This document shows, in pieces, positions 62,003 through 64,000 of a stretch of DNA of 64,000 nt (positions within the stretch are counted from its first letter, which is position 1; every line of letters begins with the position of its first letter). The notes under the pieces are model-generated. The model made no database searches. It worked only from the letters and a program-made list of their open reading frames with translations, and was not told the origin of the DNA. Origin of the DNA: an uncultured Burkholderiales bacterium (GTDB taxonomy: Bacteria > Pseudomonadota > Gammaproteobacteria > Burkholderiales > Burkholderiaceae); NCBI GenBank assembly GCA_946480465.1, contig CAMLJY010000018.1, forward strand, positions 1 through 64,000. The letters are read 5' to 3'. The position numbers were made by a program, and so were the translations under genes.

Positions 62003-62491
62003 ATGGACATGCCCGATTACACGCAGTGGTTCCGCGACTACGCCGCGGCCTTCGAGCGCTCGCTGGGCGAACGGGTCGACAGCGCGGCGATCCGCGCCTG
62101 CTTCGCCGAGGGCTTCGTGGCCGCGCCCTTGCAGGGGGCGGTGCAGTGCGGGGCCAACGACGACGCGTTCGAGCGCACGCTGCAATCGGCCTACGGCTTC
62201 TACAAGGCGATCGGCACGCGCTCGATGTCCGTCGAGCGGGTGGAGGTGGATCCGGTGTGCGAGAACCACGACAAGGTGCGTGTGCACTACCGCGCCGGCT
62301 ACCGCAAGCCCGACGGCGCGCCGCTGACGATCCGCTTCGAGGTGGTGTACCTGCTGCAGCGGCGCCCGGACGGGCCGAGGATCTACGCCTTCATCGCCGG
62401 CGACGAAATGGCGCTGTACCGCCAGCACGGCCTGGTCGACCCCGCCGGGCAGCCGCTTCCGCCGGTGCCGGACGACGCGTCGGCGCCCTGA
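62003..62491 (+). CDS. NTF2/SnoaL-like small protein
   Basis: 162 residues. Helical start (MPDYTQWFRDYAAAFERSLG) followed by strands ERVEVDPVCENHDKVRVHYR, GAPLTIRFEVVYLLQRRPDG and RIYAFIAGDEMALYRQHGLV, the usual order of NTF2-like cone folds. No catalytic residues can be named. GGGAGCAGCG precedes ATG 62003. Confidence 0.75.
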   Translation: MDMPDYTQWFRDYAAAFERSLGERVDSAAIRACFAEGFVAAPLQGAVQCGANDDAFERTLQSAYGFYKAIGTRSMSVERVEVDPVCENHDKVRVHYRAGYRKPDGAPLTIRFEVVYLLQRRPDGPRIYAFIAGDEMALYRQHGLVDPAGQPLPPVPDDASAP

Positions 62492-62494
62492 CGC

Positions 62495-62887
62495 TCAGGC
62501 CGGCTCCACCTTCGCGCCCTTGTCCAGCAGCAGCGCGCGCAGCAGCGAGCGGTGGCAGCGCGACTCTTCCTCGCAATAGCAGCCGACCGAGAAATCGGCG
62601 TGCTGCGACAGCGCCGCCAGGGCGCCCAGCAGGTGATCGGCCTCGGGCAGCGCCATCTCGCGGCGGTAGGCCCGGGCGAACGCGGCCCAGGCCGCGGGCG
62701 TGTCGGCCTGCTGGCCGAGCTTCATGGTGTCGACACTGGGCGCCAGGTTCGGCAGCCAGGCGTCGTACCAGTCCTGCTTCGCGAAATCCGCCTTGGGCAC
62801 CCCGCGCGGCGGGCGCCGCACCGTGCCCAGCCGCGTGCCTTCGCCCGCGGCGCGCGGGCTGCCCAGGCGGACCACCCGGATCACCAT
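62495..62887 (-). CDS. DUF488-family protein
   Basis: 130 residues. Typical DUF488 motifs: RVVRLGSPRAAGEGTRLGTV, then DWYDAWLPNLAPS and, near the end, FSVGCYCEEESRCHRSLLRA (CYCEEExxCHRS), a possible nuclease- or metal-related signature. The stop of the convergent NTF2-like gene is four bases away. Confidence 0.9.
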   Translation of the reverse strand: MVIRVVRLGSPRAAGEGTRLGTVRRPPRGVPKADFAKQDWYDAWLPNLAPSVDTMKLGQQADTPAAWAAFARAYRREMALPEADHLLGALAALSQHADFSVGCYCEEESRCHRSLLRALLLDKGAKVEPA

Positions 62888-62936
62888 GGTGCTCGTCTCC
62901 TTGCTGCTCGTCGTCGTGCCGGATCGGTGGGTGGCG

Positions 62937-63914
62937 TCAGCTGGCGCAGGCGCGGGCGCGGGCGGCGGCGATCAGTGCGGCCTCGCGTTCCGGCGGCAGC
63001 GCCAGGTGCGGCTCGCGCCCGGCCAGGCTGGCGCGCACGGCGTGCAGCGTATCGGCGGGCGAGGTCAGGCGCAAGCCGGCAGCCAGGGCACGCGAGGCGT
63101 CGATGTGCATCAGGCTCGAACGTTCCCCGTGCTCAGGGCGGTACAGCGGCAGTTCGGAGAAGTGCAGGCGCGCCTCGCGCAGCAGGTCGGCCGGGACCCA
63201 CACCGGGTCGGTCGGCGCCAGCAGCGCAATGAACTTGCGCCAGCAGATGCGCGGTCCGGCCAGGTTGAAGGCGCCGGCGAGGCCGCGTTCGACCACGCTG
63301 CGGACGAAGCGCGCCAGGTCGCGCACGTCGATCACCTGCAGGTGGTCGGAGCCGTCGCCGGGCGCCAGCATCGGCCCCGGCAGCGCAGCGCGCTGCACCC
63401 AGTGCGAGTAGCGGTCGCTGGGGTCGTGCGGGCCGACGACCACCTGCGGCCGCAGCAGCGTGGCGCGTTCATGGAAGCGCTGCCGCACGATGTCCTCGCA
63501 GGCCACCTTCAGCGGGCCGTAGGTGTGGCCGTCGATCTCGCTGACTTCGTGGCCGGCCGGTGCCACGCGCGGCTGGTCCTCGGTGACCGGCCGTTGCGCC
63601 GGGTCGCCGTACACCATCACTGTACTGACGTACACATAACGAGCTATATGAGCGTACAGCGCGCCGGCACTCGCCAGCACCTGGCGCGGCGTGTAGCCGC
63701 TGACGTCGATGCAGGCATCCCAGCGCCGGCCGGCCAGTGCCTGCAGCCCTTCGGCGCCCTGGTCGCGGTCCCCGCGCAGGCGTTCGACGCCGGCCGGCAG
63801 CGCGTCCGCCGCGCGCCCGCGGTTGAACACGCTGACCGCATGGCCGGCGGACAGCAGGGTTTCGACGACGTGGCGGCCGATGAACTGCGTGCCGCCGAGC
63901 ACCAGCAGCTTCAT
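62937..63914 (-). CDS. NAD-dependent epimerase/dehydratase (extended SDR)
   Basis: 325 residues. NAD-binding GGTQFIGRHVVETLL (GxxGxxG) at the start, RYVYVSTVMVYGDP with the serine of the triad, and HTYGPLKVACEDIV with the YxxxK pair. PQVVVGPHDPSDRYSHWVQR and LQVIDVRDLARFVRSVVERG continue the fold. The family changes sugar nucleotides or related compounds; substrate unknown. Codons around 63620-63660 are AT-rich compared with the rest. Confidence 0.9.
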   Translation of the reverse strand: MKLLVLGGTQFIGRHVVETLLSAGHAVSVFNRGRAADALPAGVERLRGDRDQGAEGLQALAGRRWDACIDVSGYTPRQVLASAGALYAHIARYVYVSTVMVYGDPAQRPVTEDQPRVAPAGHEVSEIDGHTYGPLKVACEDIVRQRFHERATLLRPQVVVGPHDPSDRYSHWVQRAALPGPMLAPGDGSDHLQVIDVRDLARFVRSVVERGLAGAFNLAGPRICWRKFIALLAPTDPVWVPADLLREARLHFSELPLYRPEHGERSSLMHIDASRALAAGLRLTSPADTLHAVRASLAGREPHLALPPEREAALIAAARARACAS

Positions 63915-64000
63915 GGCACGGTGCCGGCCGCGGGACAGCTCGCGGTGCGGCAAGCGACCGGCACGGCCTGCATCGCCGGGCGGGTGGGGTGTGCGGAGTG

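Noticed and set aside
63620..63635. CTGTACTGACGTACAC as a second LexA-like box
   Set aside because: It lies inside the epimerase coding sequence over the conserved YVYVSTVMVYG stretch and misses the last consensus base.
1..64000. tRNA, rRNA, integrase attachment sites and phage structural genes
   Set aside because: Looked for while reading; none was recognised.

Overview
The window is very GC-rich DNA with the gene content of a free-living, environmental betaproteobacterium of the order Burkholderiales. A PEP-CTERM sorting tail, a B12-dependent ribonucleotide reductase, galactarate dehydratase, coniferyl-aldehyde dehydrogenase and an orphan TRAP binding protein fit the Rubrivivax/Leptothrix/Roseateles-like groups. 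That placement is inference from gene content; no rRNA or tRNA gene was seen. Because of the GC content many long open frames are antisense shadows, and these were left out.

Layout. 1-3150: end of a VOC protein, a frameshifted secreted protein, a PhyH oxygenase and a coniferyl-aldehyde dehydrogenase. 3400-7000: debris of a sensor protein, then a MalT-type LuxR regulator. 7000-11020: a compact NAD+/ADP-ribose cluster. It has an ADP-ribosylglycohydrolase and a Nudix-fold regulator on one side; on the other are KptA (NAD+-dependent RNA 2'-phosphotransferase), a small ADP-ribose-associated protein, a NADAR N-glycosidase and a decayed gene likely for an ATP-grasp protein. Two GTTG-N7-CAAC boxes lie in the divergent gap. 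11000-14000: a LacI-type repressor and garD, with paired operator-like palindromes and a 9-bp minisatellite in garD. 14000-19000: GNAT, CAP, PEP-CTERM zinc-ribbon, cupin, LysR and ABC binding-protein genes. 19000-24400: a frameshifted TPR protein and a lipoprotein GH16 glucanase with ricin-type lectin domains. 24900-30650: small proteins, an endonuclease V-like protein, a huge TonB/TolA-like coiled coil, a FrnE-type DsbA, a degenerate MBL protein and a LysR regulator.

30780-38000 holds a zinc metalloprotease locus, an aminotransferase pseudogene, and a KamA-family radical SAM enzyme that overlaps an intact aminotransferase. 38160-44830 is an accessory patch with lower GC in places: an F-box-like gene cut short beside a decayed IS4-family transposase, a LuxR regulator divergent from an S8 protease with four C-terminal two-cysteine repeats, and a long near-perfect hairpin. 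44830-50030 carries an unrecognised three-gene operon, small proteins and a SUI1/YciH factor. 50250-53680 is a cache-domain histidine kinase, its NarL-type regulator and an orphan TRAP binding protein. 53710-63914 contains a MerR-methyltransferase fusion with a textbook 19-bp-spacer promoter, DUF1232, ArsC, a class II ribonucleotide reductase behind a LexA-like box, an M48 protease, a probable ribosome-inactivating-protein-fold gene, an NTF2-like protein, DUF488 and a sugar epimerase.

The most notable candidates are the cytoplasmic RIP-like N-glycosidase at 60946-61617, the NAD/ADP-ribose cluster with its twin boxes, and the MerR fusion whose promoter appears to make a leaderless mRNA.
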